Notes under the pieces: generated by a model
The model's database searches: none
Told to the model about the DNA's origin: nothing
The model's input: only the letters and a program-made list of their open reading frames with translations
Program-made: the position numbers and the translations under genes
Shown: piece after piece, positions 31,492 through 39,602 of the stretch
Position numbering within the stretch: position 1 is the stretch's first letter
Layout: each line of letters starts with the position of its first letter
Assembly (NCBI GenBank): GCA_963753905.1
Contig: CAVWDZ010000001.1
Span: 1,054,001-1,118,000 of the forward strand
DNA from: Bog-756 sp963753905
Lineage (GTDB): Bacteria > Actinomycetota > Acidimicrobiia > Acidimicrobiales > RAAP-2
DNA: 64,000 nt
Direction: 5' to 3'

Positions 31492-32343
31492 TCAGCGCTC
31501 GGGCATCGCCGGACCGAATGGGACGTCTCCCTTGAGGGTGACCCGGTGGGCCAGCCGGAGTGCGTCGCCGTAGTCGTCGATGGCGTAGTGGAGGGTGGCC
31601 CGGTTGTCCCAGAAGGCGACTGATCCGGGTTGCCAGCGGAAGCGGCAGGTGAGCTCCGGCTGCTGACAGTGGCGGTAGAGCATGTCGAGCACGGCGGCGC
31701 TCTCGTTGGGCGACAGCCCGAGGAGGGTCTGGGTGAAGTGGGGATTCACGAAGAGGCCGCGCCGACCGGTCTCGGGATGCGTCCGCACGACCGGGTGGAC
31801 GCTGGGCAGCAGCTTCTCGAAGCGTTGGCCGTGCCAGTCGTAGCCTCCACGCTCGTCGACCTCGGCGGCGAACCACGGGTCGTGGTGCACCGCGATGAGG
31901 GTGTCGCACATGGCTCGCACCGGTTCGGCCAGGCGGTCGTAGGCGTCCTGCAAGCTCGCCCAGCAGGTGTCGCCTCCGACCTCCGGGCAGACGGTCATGT
32001 AGAGGATCGAGCCGAGGGGGGGAGTCGACAAGAAGGTCACATCGGTGTGCCACCAGTTGGCCCGGTCCTTGCGGCTGTCGATCGCCAGTACTTGGGGGTG
32101 CTCCTCGACGGCCGGGATGACCGGGTGACCCTCGGTGAGCTCGCCGAACTGGCGGCCGAAGTCGGCCTGCTGGCCAGGGGAGAGCTCCTGATCGCGGAAG
32201 AAGACCACATGGTGGGTATTGAGGGCGGCACGCACCTCCTGCACCTGGGCGTCGCTCAGGGGCCGCGACAGGTCGAGGCCGGCGATCTCGGCACCGATGA
32301 TCGGGGACAGTGGACGGATCTCGAGCCGCTGGTCTACTGGCAT
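31492..32343 (-). CDS. TauD/TfdA-family Fe(II)/2-oxoglutarate dioxygenase
   Basis: A 283-residue dioxygenase of the taurine dioxygenase family. The metal ligands are H99 and D101 (WWHTDVTF) and the distal His near residue 270 in RLAHRVTL, with the 2-oxoglutarate-binding Arg closely following. NPHFTQTLLGLSPNES and WDNRATLHYAIDDYG are typical TauD elements. ATG 32343 is the natural start; the longer frame upstream is antisense to the hydrolase gene. Substrates of the family include taurine, alkyl sulfates and aryloxyalkanoates; which applies here cannot be told. Confidence 0.93.
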   Translation of the reverse strand: MPVDQRLEIRPLSPIIGAEIAGLDLSRPLSDAQVQEVRAALNTHHVVFFRDQELSPGQQADFGRQFGELTEGHPVIPAVEEHPQVLAIDSRKDRANWWHTDVTFLSTPPLGSILYMTVCPEVGGDTCWASLQDAYDRLAEPVRAMCDTLIAVHHDPWFAAEVDERGGYDWHGQRFEKLLPSVHPVVRTHPETGRRGLFVNPHFTQTLLGLSPNESAAVLDMLYRHCQQPELTCRFRWQPGSVAFWDNRATLHYAIDDYGDALRLAHRVTLKGDVPFGPAMPER

Positions 32344-32544
32344 ACCCCCAGTGTGGCCCGGCAGGGGTGGCCCCTCAACCCGGAACGTCGGTCGACGGGG
32401 AAGCTCCAGCCCCAGAGGGCGAAAGGGCCGCCCTGCCCGCTGTTCGGAGGACCGGACGGCCGGTGTGGGAGCGTGGAGGCCGGGCCCGTCAGGGCCCACC
32501 CGGATGAGATGCCCGAATAGGAGCCCGCAGGAGAGGACGACACC

Positions 32545-33573
32545 GTGACCACCCTGAGACCCGAAGAACCCCGGCCGCGGAACTTCTCGCCCTGGTTCCA
32601 GGTGGTGACCCGCCTGATGGCGACCGAGGAGGTCGACCCGCTCCCCGACGTGGATCTCGCCGGGTTCGGCTCGTGGCGGAACCGGTTCGAAGCGCGGTTC
32701 CAGAGCGCACTCGAGCCGTGGCCACGGGCCGTCCCCCTGGAGCTCGAGGTCGACGACGGGGTGGCCTGCGAGGGTTTCCGTCGACACCGCGTGGTCTTCG
32801 ACTCCGAGGACACGATGTCGGTTCCGGCCTATCTCCTGGTGCCCGACGGACGGCAGGCTCCCGGGTCCGCCGTGCTGGCGGTCCACGGGCACGGCCCCGG
32901 GAAGTCGCGGATCTGCGGCATGTTGCCCGACGACGAGCCCGGCAACGACTATGCGGTCCAGCTGGTCCGTCACGGCCACGTCGTCCTCGCTCCCGATCTG
33001 CGCTGCTTCGGCGAGCGGCTCGACTGGAACCCTCCGGATCACTACGCCTGCGACACCAACCTGGTCCACCAGTTCATGGCCGGGTGGATCCCGCTCACCC
33101 AGAACCTGTGGGACCTCGCACGGTGCCTGGACGTCCTGGAGGAGCATCCGCTGGTGGACCGATCACGCATGGGTGTCGTCGGGTTCTCCTACGGCGGGAC
33201 GGCCTCCCTGTTCCTGGCCGCCTGCGACCCACGGATTGCCGCCGCCGTGGTGAGCGGGTACTTCTCGTCGTGGTCCGAGGCACACCGGATGCCGTGGAAC
33301 ATGTGCGGCTCACAGGTGCTCCACGACATGCTCGGGCGGATGGAGCACGCCGACATCGGCGCATTGATCGCCCCCCGACCGCTGTTCGTGGAGACGGGAA
33401 GCGAAGACCCGCTCTTCCCTGTCGCCGCCGCCACCGCAGCGGTGGCCCGCCTCCGCCGTGTCTACGACCATTTCGGGGCCGGTGCGCTCCTCGAGCACGA
33501 GGTGTTCGAGGGAGAGCACCAGTGGCACGGCGTGGGTGCCCTCCGCTTCGTGGACGAGCGCTTGGGCGGGTAG
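32545..33573 (+). CDS. Alpha/beta hydrolase (acetyl xylan esterase / dienelactone hydrolase-like)
   Basis: A 342-residue alpha/beta hydrolase. The oxyanion segment is AVHGHGPGK, and the nucleophile elbow is GFSYGG (Ser). The acid is probably Asp in GSEDPLFPV and the catalytic His is in EGEHQWHG. The fold and length match the acetyl xylan esterase-like (PF05448/DUF1749-type) carbohydrate esterases. No signal peptide is present, so it is cytoplasmic. GTG 32545 is preceded by GGAGAGGACG. It is divergent from the dioxygenase gene. Confidence 0.88.
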   Translation: MTTLRPEEPRPRNFSPWFQVVTRLMATEEVDPLPDVDLAGFGSWRNRFEARFQSALEPWPRAVPLELEVDDGVACEGFRRHRVVFDSEDTMSVPAYLLVPDGRQAPGSAVLAVHGHGPGKSRICGMLPDDEPGNDYAVQLVRHGHVVLAPDLRCFGERLDWNPPDHYACDTNLVHQFMAGWIPLTQNLWDLARCLDVLEEHPLVDRSRMGVVGFSYGGTASLFLAACDPRIAAAVVSGYFSSWSEAHRMPWNMCGSQVLHDMLGRMEHADIGALIAPRPLFVETGSEDPLFPVAAATAAVARLRRVYDHFGAGALLEHEVFEGEHQWHGVGALRFVDERLGG

Positions 33574-33593
33574 CTCGACCAACGGGCCCGGTC

Positions 33594-34373
33594 TCAGGTG
33601 ACGGCGGGTGGCGCCCCGGCCGAGTCGGCGTCGAGGAAGATGGTGGCCTGCGGCGTCCGCCGGAGGATCGACGCAGGACACGAGGTCGCGACCGGGCCGT
33701 GGAGCGCATCCCGGACCGCGGGCGCCTTCCGAGCCTCGGGGACGATCGCCAACACGCGCGTTGCACGGAGCAGTGCGGGGATGGTGACGGTCATGGCCAG
33801 TGCGGGGACGTCTGCGTCGGTTGCGAAGTGCCCTTCCCCGACCTGCTGTCGGCGGCACGCCGCGTCGAGCTCGACCACCTTGACGTCGAGCGGGTCGTCG
33901 AAGTCGGCGACGCCCGGATCGTTGAATGCCAGGTGGCCGTTCTCGCCGATCCCGAGGCAGCACAGGTCGAGCGGGTGCGCGGTCAGCAGTCCGCTGTAGC
34001 GCTCGCACTCCCGTGCCGGATCGGCACGTCCGTCCAGATAGTGGGCCGCCCGCGGGTGGGTCGGCTCCTCGATGCGCTCCCGGATCCAGCGCTGGAAGCT
34101 CGCAGGGTGCTCGGGACCGATCCCCACGTACTCGTCCATATGGAAGACCACCACGTCACCCCAGGGGATGTCCGCTCCGGGCTCGACCAGGCAGTCGACG
34201 AAGGCCAGCTGGGAGTTGCCGGTGGCGAACATGGCGTTGGCCACGCCGCTCCGCGCCACCGCGTCCCGGAGCACGGCTGCGGCCTCGAGAGCCGCCGCCC
34301 GTGCCAGCGCCGTGGCGTCAGGAAGGACGCGCACGTCGGCGAGATCCCGATAGCCGGTCGCTGCTCCGCTCAT
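33594..34373 (-). CDS. nagB: Glucosamine-6-phosphate deaminase-like protein (NagB/SugarP isomerase family)
   Basis: A 259-residue protein of the NagB family, which converts glucosamine-6-phosphate to fructose-6-phosphate and ammonia. Catalytic residues are visible: Asp and Glu in VVFHMDEYVGI, and the His of GIGENGHLAFNDP. The ATP-free NagB pattern of ALTVTIPAL (here AMTVTIPALL) is kept. Some members act on other amino sugars, so identity is probable rather than certain. ATG 34373 follows a TACAGT box by 6 nt, so the transcript is probably leaderless. It is divergent from the zinc dehydrogenase. Confidence 0.85.
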   Translation of the reverse strand: MSGAATGYRDLADVRVLPDATALARAAALEAAAVLRDAVARSGVANAMFATGNSQLAFVDCLVEPGADIPWGDVVVFHMDEYVGIGPEHPASFQRWIRERIEEPTHPRAAHYLDGRADPARECERYSGLLTAHPLDLCCLGIGENGHLAFNDPGVADFDDPLDVKVVELDAACRRQQVGEGHFATDADVPALAMTVTIPALLRATRVLAIVPEARKAPAVRDALHGPVATSCPASILRRTPQATIFLDADSAGAPPAVT

Positions 34374-34379
34374 GCAGGC

Positions 34380-34385
34380 ACTGTA
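34380..34385 (-). promoter_or_regulatory. -10 element (TACAGT) for leaderless nagB
   Basis: On the minus strand TACAGT is followed by 6 nt and ATG 34373. This decides the start over the longer upstream frame. Confidence 0.42.
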
Positions 34386-34448
34386 GGGGACGCCGCCACC
34401 GGCAGGCTCGGGCACCGCGCTGCGGTGCACGGGGACCGGCCGGGGTCC

Positions 34449-34454
34449 TAGAGT
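34449..34454 (+). promoter_or_regulatory. -10 element (TAGAGT) for the zinc dehydrogenase operon
   Basis: TAGAGT is followed by 7 nt and GTG 34462, the start of a 9-codon ORF, exactly as at the GH4 operon (21717). Confidence 0.38.
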
Positions 34455-34461
34455 GGCGGCC

Positions 34462-34491
34462 GTGCCGGCGCCCGGGTACGCCACGCGGTGA
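34462..34491 (+). CDS. 9-codon leader ORF (VPAPGYATR) upstream of the zinc dehydrogenase
   Basis: GTG 34462 to TGA 34489-34491. Unlike the other leader ORFs it ends about 54 nt before the next start (34546), so coupling would have to be indirect. Confidence 0.28.
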   Translation: MPAPGYATR

Positions 34492-34545
34492 ACCGGAGCC
34501 CGGCCTGACGGGGGAGGTGGCGTTCTGAGCGGTCTACCGGAGACG

Positions 34546-35625
34546 ATGCCGGTCGCGGTCTACAGACGGCCGGGCTTGGTCGAGGTCGAGGAGCGAACGG
34601 TGCCCCGGCCCGGACCCGGCGAGGTCCTGGTCGAGGTCGACCACTGCGGGATCTGCGGGTCGGACATCCATCTCATGTTCGAGGGATGGGCCGGCCGCCC
34701 CGGCCTGGTGGCGGGCCACGAGTTCACCGGCAGCGTGGCAGCTGTGGGTGAGGGCGTGCAGGGGTGGGCGCCCGGCGACCCGGTGGTGGGTGGCCCGTCC
34801 CCCCGCTGCGGACACTGCCGCCGTTGCCTGGAGGGGAAGCCGTCCCAATGCGAGGACCGCGGTTCGGTCGTCGACAACCGAGACGGGGCATTTGCCGGCT
34901 ACGTGCTGGTGTCGGCCGCGTCGCTCCTGCGTCGGCCGCTCGGGCTCACCGCTCGCCGCGCCGCGCTGGCGGAGCCACTTGCCGTCGCGCTCCACGGATT
35001 GACCCGGTCGGGCGTGGCTCGGGGCGATTCGGTCATGGTCATCGGTGCGGGACCGATCGGCGCGCTGTCCATCGCCGCGCTGGTGGCCCGGGGCATCGGG
35101 CCGGTCATCGCGGTGGAGCCCGCAGAACGCCGGAGACGGCTGGCCCGTGAGCTCGGTGCGTCCGAGGTGCTGGACCCATCTGCGCTCGAGACGTTCCCGA
35201 GCTGGGAGCCCGAACGGCTCGCCGAACGCGCCGTGCACGTGGTGCTCGAGTGCTCGGGGAAGAAGCCTGCGATGGAGGCCGGGTTCCAGCAGCTGCTGCG
35301 GGGTGGCACCCTGGCCCTGGTCGGGGCCGGGATCGATCAGCCGACATTCGACCCGAATCGCTGGATCCTCAACGAGCTCTCCGTCGTCGGGTCGTTCGTC
35401 TACGACCAGGGTGGGTTCGCCGACGCGCTCGAGCTCCTGGCCTCCGACGGGTTCCCGACAGATCTGATCATCGAGGCGGACGACGTGCCCCTCGACGGTA
35501 TCTCCGACGCGCTCTCCGGCCTGGCCCGGGGTCACTTCGCCGGCAAGGTGATGGTGGTGCCCCGGTTGTCGGAGGGCGCCGACGGAGCGTTCGCCGCTGA
35601 CGGTGAAGGCTCGGAGGACCGATGA
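34546..35625 (+). CDS. Zinc-dependent dehydrogenase (threonine/sorbitol dehydrogenase-like)
   Basis: A 359-residue medium-chain dehydrogenase. The catalytic zinc Cys lies in HCGICGSD, followed by GHEFTG. The structural zinc is held by four cysteines in CGHCRRCLEGKPSQC, all present. The nucleotide motif is VMVIGAGPIGALS. It resembles sorbitol, threonine and butanediol dehydrogenases. ATG 34546 is preceded by a weak CCGGAGA. Its stop overlaps the VOC gene (ATGA), starting a three-gene run. Confidence 0.9.
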   Translation: MPVAVYRRPGLVEVEERTVPRPGPGEVLVEVDHCGICGSDIHLMFEGWAGRPGLVAGHEFTGSVAAVGEGVQGWAPGDPVVGGPSPRCGHCRRCLEGKPSQCEDRGSVVDNRDGAFAGYVLVSAASLLRRPLGLTARRAALAEPLAVALHGLTRSGVARGDSVMVIGAGPIGALSIAALVARGIGPVIAVEPAERRRRLARELGASEVLDPSALETFPSWEPERLAERAVHVVLECSGKKPAMEAGFQQLLRGGTLALVGAGIDQPTFDPNRWILNELSVVGSFVYDQGGFADALELLASDGFPTDLIIEADDVPLDGISDALSGLARGHFAGKVMVVPRLSEGADGAFAADGEGSEDR

Positions 35626-36068
35626 CCCACCCCTTCTATCCGACCGGCACGCCCCGGTTCAATCACGTGGCCATGAGTCTCGACCCGGATCTCCTCGGTC
35701 GCACCCACCGGGAGGAGATCTGCCGGTTCTTCAGCGAGGTCTTCGGTTTCGAGGAAATCGACGTGATGACCGTCGACCGCCGCAGGTTGGTTCTCTCGTG
35801 CGTCCACTGGGACCAGTTCCTCTTCCTCGTGGCCGAGGACGAGCCCATGCGCTGTCCCCGGATGGACCACTTCGGGTTCGCCGTGGGCTCCCTGGAGGAG
35901 CTGACGGCAGCACGCGACCGGGCCGTCGAGTACCTGGCGAAGGACGAGCGGGTCGACCTCATCGATGTGCGCGTCGACGACCAGGGGATGGTCAAGATCC
36001 ACTCGTTCTATGTCGGGTACCTGCTCCCGATGCTGCTCGAGGTCCAGTGGTGGGAGTTCACATCATGA
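35622..36068 (+). CDS. VOC family protein (glyoxalase/dioxygenase fold)
   Basis: A 148-residue protein of the vicinal oxygen chelate superfamily. It shows the two beta-alpha-beta-beta-beta half repeats, beginning with FNHVAMSLDP and with DHFGFAVGSL as the second module. The metal-ligand positions (His in FNHVA, His in DHFGF, a late Glu in LLEVQW) are kept. Function in the family ranges from glyoxalase and epimerase to extradiol dioxygenase. It overlaps the genes on both sides by ATGA. Confidence 0.85.
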   Translation: MTHPFYPTGTPRFNHVAMSLDPDLLGRTHREEICRFFSEVFGFEEIDVMTVDRRRLVLSCVHWDQFLFLVAEDEPMRCPRMDHFGFAVGSLEELTAARDRAVEYLAKDERVDLIDVRVDDQGMVKIHSFYVGYLLPMLLEVQWWEFTS

Positions 36069-37075
36069 CGGGTCCGCTGGAGGTCGGCGTCTTCGTACCG
36101 CAGGGTTGGAAGCTCGAGTACGAGGGCTGGAGCGGCCCCGACGCATGGGCCCGCTCGGTCGAGCTCGCCCAGCTCGCCGAATCGCTCGGCTACGACCATC
36201 TGTGGGTCTACGACCACGTGGAGACCGTTCCCCGGCGCCGGCCGAGCCACGTGTTCGAAGCCTTCACCATGTTGGCCGCACTGTCGCAACGCACGACGGA
36301 TGCGAGGCTCGGTCAGTTGGTGACCTGCGCGTCGTACCGAAATGTCGGCCTGTTGGCCAAGGAGGCGGCGTGCGTCGACGTCTACTCGGGTGGCCGGCTG
36401 ATCCTCGGTCTGGGCGCCGGGTGGTTCCACGAGGAGTACCACTCCTACGGGTACGAGTACCCACCCGATGGGCAACGCCTTGCCGTGCTCGACGAGACCC
36501 TCGACGTGGTCCGCCGGCTGTGGTCCGAGGAAACGGTCTCCCACCACGGCGACCACCTCCACCTGGACGGCGCCTACTGCGACCCCAAGCCCGTCCAGGA
36601 CCTCCCCCCGGTCCTGGTGGGTGGCGGAGGGGAACGGGTCACGCTGCGGATTGCAGCACGACGGGCCGACCTCACCAACTGGCAGGTCGGGCTCGAGGGA
36701 TTCGAGCGCAAGTCCGCGATCCTCGAACGATTCTGCGAGGAGCTGGGGCGATCCTTCGACACCATCACCCGCACCCACGGCCCGGACTGCCGCATCTTCG
36801 ACACCGAGGCCGAGATCCTCGCCTGGTGCGAGTCCGACGGCGGCGGCGATCTCTGGGGCCACACGCCCACGGAGAGCTACCTCGCGGACAATCTGGTGGG
36901 CACGGTCGAGCAGGTGGCCGAGAAATCCCAGGCCTTCGTGGACGCCGGGTGCCGGGGCTTCATCCTGTGGCTGCGCGACTACCCCTCGGACGAGACCCTT
37001 CGACGCTTCATGGGAGAAGTCGTCCCCCTGCTCCGTGTTCCGGCACTCGCACAGCGGCCAGGGGCGCGGGCCTGA
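36065..37075 (+). CDS. LLM-class flavin (F420-type) oxidoreductase
   Basis: A 336-residue luciferase-like monooxygenase-fold protein. Family marks are AQLAESLGYDHLWVYDHV, ARLGQLVTCASYRNVGLLAKEAACVDVYSGGRLILGLGAGWFHEEY and the late SESYLA-like segment (here PTESYLADNLVGT) that closes the barrel. The GAGW motif and overall layout are those of actinobacterial F420-dependent members rather than FMN-dependent bacterial luciferases. ATG 36065 overlaps the VOC stop. The substrate is unknown. Confidence 0.9.
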   Translation: MTGPLEVGVFVPQGWKLEYEGWSGPDAWARSVELAQLAESLGYDHLWVYDHVETVPRRRPSHVFEAFTMLAALSQRTTDARLGQLVTCASYRNVGLLAKEAACVDVYSGGRLILGLGAGWFHEEYHSYGYEYPPDGQRLAVLDETLDVVRRLWSEETVSHHGDHLHLDGAYCDPKPVQDLPPVLVGGGGERVTLRIAARRADLTNWQVGLEGFERKSAILERFCEELGRSFDTITRTHGPDCRIFDTEAEILAWCESDGGGDLWGHTPTESYLADNLVGTVEQVAEKSQAFVDAGCRGFILWLRDYPSDETLRRFMGEVVPLLRVPALAQRPGARA

Positions 37076-37093
37076 CCCGATCGGTCCGCGCGG

Positions 37094-38764
37094 TCAGGCA
37101 TCGCCCGCCTCGTCGCGAAGCTGCTTGCGCAGCACCTCCTTCTTGACCTTGCCGGACGGTGTCCGCGGGAGGTCCTCGACGATCCGAAGCTGTTCCGGCC
37201 ACTTCTGACGGGCAAGGCCGGACTCCGCGAGGCACCGCCGCACGGCGGCCAGGTCGATCGGTCCTGCCGCTGCGGTCACCCGTACGAACGCGCAGGCCTG
37301 CTCGCCCAGCCGGGGGTCGGGAGCAGCCACCACCGCCACCTCTGCCACCCCGTCCATGCCCATCAGCTGCCCTTCGACCTCGGCGGCGCTGATGTTCTCG
37401 CCCCCCCGGATGATCACGTCCTTCTTCCGGTCGGTGATGGTGAGGTACCCCGACGCGTCGAGCACGCCGATGTCCTCGGTGCGGTACCATCCCTCGTCGT
37501 CGAAGAGGGCAGCCGTGAGTGCCGGATCGGTGTAGCCCATGCAGCAGTCCGGTCCACGCGACCAGATCTCACCGGGCTCGCCCGGGTCGACGAGCTGTCC
37601 ACCGTCGTCGAGCAGTCGGATCTCGACTCCCTCCAGGGGTCTCCCGTCGGTACGGAGCCTGAAGGGCTCGGGGTCGGTGTGGTACGACCCGGTCACGGAC
37701 GGATGCTCGGTCGAGCCGTACATGCGGACGATGGAGATCCCCTGGGCGGCGGCCCGTTCGGCCACCGCCGCGGGAACCGTGGCCCCACCCAGTCCGATGT
37801 GCTCCATGAGCCCGAGATGCGCGTCGGTGCGGTCCGGGTGGTCGAGCAGGCTGGTGAGGAAGTAGGTGGCCCCGGAGCCAGAGGCAAGCTCGAACTCGGT
37901 CATCAGCCCGAGAATGCGGGCCGGGTCCCAGACGTCGACCAGGTGCACCGGGTTTCCTTTGAGCACCGGGATGAGCAGGGCACCGAGCATCCCCATGGCG
38001 TGGCCCACCGGTGCTCCCGTGAGGGTCGCCCGTCCGGCGTTGGCGTCCATGGCACCGAGCTGGCGGACCTCGGACCCGATGGTGCGGTGGGTGTGGATCA
38101 CGCCCTTGGGATCGGCGGTGGTCCCCGAGGTGTAGGCCACGATCGCCGCGGAACCCGGGTCGACGGAGACCGGCTCCGCGATGGGCGTGCCCGCAGCCTC
38201 GAGGTCGTCGAAGTCCAGCAGCCCCGAGGGGAGCGATCCCGCCGGAGCGCCCACGACGGCGATCGTGTGGACCCCGTCGAGCGCTTCGCCCATCCGCACG
38301 AGGTCGGCCAGGTAGTCGGTGTGGCCGAAGGCGGCCGCGGTGACGAGGACCCGCACGCCGGTGCGACGGAGGATGTACTCGACCTCCTTCGGGCCGTAGA
38401 AGTGGACGATCGGGACGATCACCGCTCCGAGGAGCGCACCCGCGTAGAAGGTCACCGCCGCCTCGACCCAGTTCGGGAGCTGGAAGGCCACGGCGTCGCC
38501 CGGCTGCACGCCGCGATCGACGAGCGCACCGGCCAGCCGACGGGCGCGCTCGTCGAGCTCGCCGAACGTGCCTGTCCAGGGGCGCTGCTCCGAGTGGATC
38601 CGGAACGCCTCTCCCGCGGAGGCCCTCAGGGCACGGTCGAGCTGCTCCCCGAGTGTGCGGTCGTCCCAGAGCCCGGCCGCGAGCCAACGTCGCTCGAGCT
38701 CGGTCGGCACCCTCCGGAGCGACCACCCCCCGGGGGACCGTGTCCGGTCTGCGGTCAGGCCCAC
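37094..38764 (-). CDS. AMP-dependent acyl-CoA synthetase/ligase
   Basis: A 556-residue ANL-superfamily enzyme that activates a carboxylic acid with ATP and CoA. The P-loop is AYTSGTTADPKGVIHTH, the adenine motif is MYGSTEH, the hinge is YRTEDIGVLDASGYLTITDRKKDVIIRGGENIS and the catalytic Lys is in PRTPSGKVKK. GTG 38764 is the likely start; it overlaps the end of the ABM gene by 10 bp, and the longer upstream frame is antisense or other-frame sequence. Fatty, aromatic or steroid acids are all possible substrates. Confidence 0.92.
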   Translation of the reverse strand: MGLTADRTRSPGGWSLRRVPTELERRWLAAGLWDDRTLGEQLDRALRASAGEAFRIHSEQRPWTGTFGELDERARRLAGALVDRGVQPGDAVAFQLPNWVEAAVTFYAGALLGAVIVPIVHFYGPKEVEYILRRTGVRVLVTAAAFGHTDYLADLVRMGEALDGVHTIAVVGAPAGSLPSGLLDFDDLEAAGTPIAEPVSVDPGSAAIVAYTSGTTADPKGVIHTHRTIGSEVRQLGAMDANAGRATLTGAPVGHAMGMLGALLIPVLKGNPVHLVDVWDPARILGLMTEFELASGSGATYFLTSLLDHPDRTDAHLGLMEHIGLGGATVPAAVAERAAAQGISIVRMYGSTEHPSVTGSYHTDPEPFRLRTDGRPLEGVEIRLLDDGGQLVDPGEPGEIWSRGPDCCMGYTDPALTAALFDDEGWYRTEDIGVLDASGYLTITDRKKDVIIRGGENISAAEVEGQLMGMDGVAEVAVVAAPDPRLGEQACAFVRVTAAAGPIDLAAVRRCLAESGLARQKWPEQLRIVEDLPRTPSGKVKKEVLRKQLRDEAGDA

Positions 38765-39057
38765 GGAGGCTCCGCCGGGGTCGCCTCGTAGACGGCCATG
38801 TCGACGTATCGGGAGGGGACCGCCGGCTCCGCCGGGGTCCCCGATGAGCGCATCCCGGCAAGATGTGCCTCGAGATCGCCCATCTGTTCCCAGCGTTCGA
38901 GGAGGCGCACCCGACAGGGATCGCCGGCGTCTGCGGCGAAGGAGTAGTCGAGGCACCCGGCTTCCGCGAGGGAGTGCGCGACCTGCTCCCGTCGGCTGTC
39001 GAGAAAGCGGTCGCGGTCGCCTTCGGCGACCTCGATGGTGCCGACAACGATGATCAT
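38755..39057 (-). CDS. Antibiotic biosynthesis monooxygenase (ABM) domain protein
   Basis: A 100-residue ferredoxin-like ABM-domain protein. It begins IIVVGTIEVAEGDRDRFLDSRREQ and has GCLDYSFAAD and LLERWEQMGDLEAHL, the usual core. Proteins of this type include heme-degrading and quinone-forming monooxygenases and many small enzymes of unknown role. ATG 39057 is preceded by GGGAAAGGACGACG. It is cotranscribed with the acyl-CoA ligase. Confidence 0.85.
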   Translation of the reverse strand: MIIVVGTIEVAEGDRDRFLDSRREQVAHSLAEAGCLDYSFAADAGDPCRVRLLERWEQMGDLEAHLAGMRSSGTPAEPAVPSRYVDMAVYEATPAEPPWA

Positions 39058-39121
39058 CTCGTCGTCCTTTCCCCGGGCTGTCGACCGGGTGTACGGTCCT
39101 CGGTCCGGTGATCCTGCACAC

Positions 39122-39127
39122 TACGAT
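39122..39127 (+). promoter_or_regulatory. -10 element (TACGAT) for the DUF427 operon
   Basis: TACGAT lies in the divergent gap. It overlaps the possible start ATG 39126, so a promoter here argues for the later start at 39213. Confidence 0.3.
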
Positions 39128-39212
39128 GACCGGTGGCGACACGACACGTGCCGCGGCGACCGGTGGAGGGGAACCGGCCGACAGCGAACCGGCCGGTGAT
39201 GGGGGACAGGTC

Positions 39213-39602
39213 ATGGAACACTCGGGATACGTCGAGCACCCCGACTACCGGGTCGACATCCTGGCGCGCCGGAACCGGGTGACCGCGTCCCACGGGGATC
39301 TGCTCCTGGCCGACAGCGTCCGGTGTCTCCTGGTCGACGAGCAGGATCACGGTCTCGTGTTCTACTTCCCCCCCGACGACGTCCGGATCGACCTGTTCAC
39401 CCCGATCGACCGCACCAGCGTCTGCCCGTTCAAGGGCATCGCCACCTACCGGCGCCTCGTCCACGACGGGGTGGAGGTCCTGGCCTGGACCTACGCCGAC
39501 CCACAGCGAGAGGTGGCCCGACTGGGCGGCTACCTCGCCTTCTACCAGGATGTGGTCGACCTGCGGGTGGGCACGGCGGACCCGGCGGTCTCGGGCCGGT
39601 GA
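39213..39602 (+). CDS. DUF427 domain-containing protein
   Basis: A 129-residue DUF427 protein. The family core is seen in RVDILARRNRVTASHGDLLLADS, YFPPDDVRIDLFTPIDRTSVCPFKGIATY and the final EVLAWTYADP. The function is unknown. ATG 39213 follows GGGGGACAGG at a good distance. ATG 39126 would add a 29-residue Gly/Thr-rich tail without family support. The stop overlaps the thioesterase start (GTGA). Confidence 0.85.
   Translation: MEHSGYVEHPDYRVDILARRNRVTASHGDLLLADSVRCLLVDEQDHGLVFYFPPDDVRIDLFTPIDRTSVCPFKGIATYRRLVHDGVEVLAWTYADPQREVARLGGYLAFYQDVVDLRVGTADPAVSGR

Noticed and set aside
17421..35625. Sulfoquinovose degradation locus (class I aldolase, YihU-type reductase, TauD dioxygenase)
   Set aside because: There is no GH31 sulfoquinovosidase, isomerase or PfkB kinase, and the dioxygenase is on the other strand in a separate unit; the individual families are too broad to support it.
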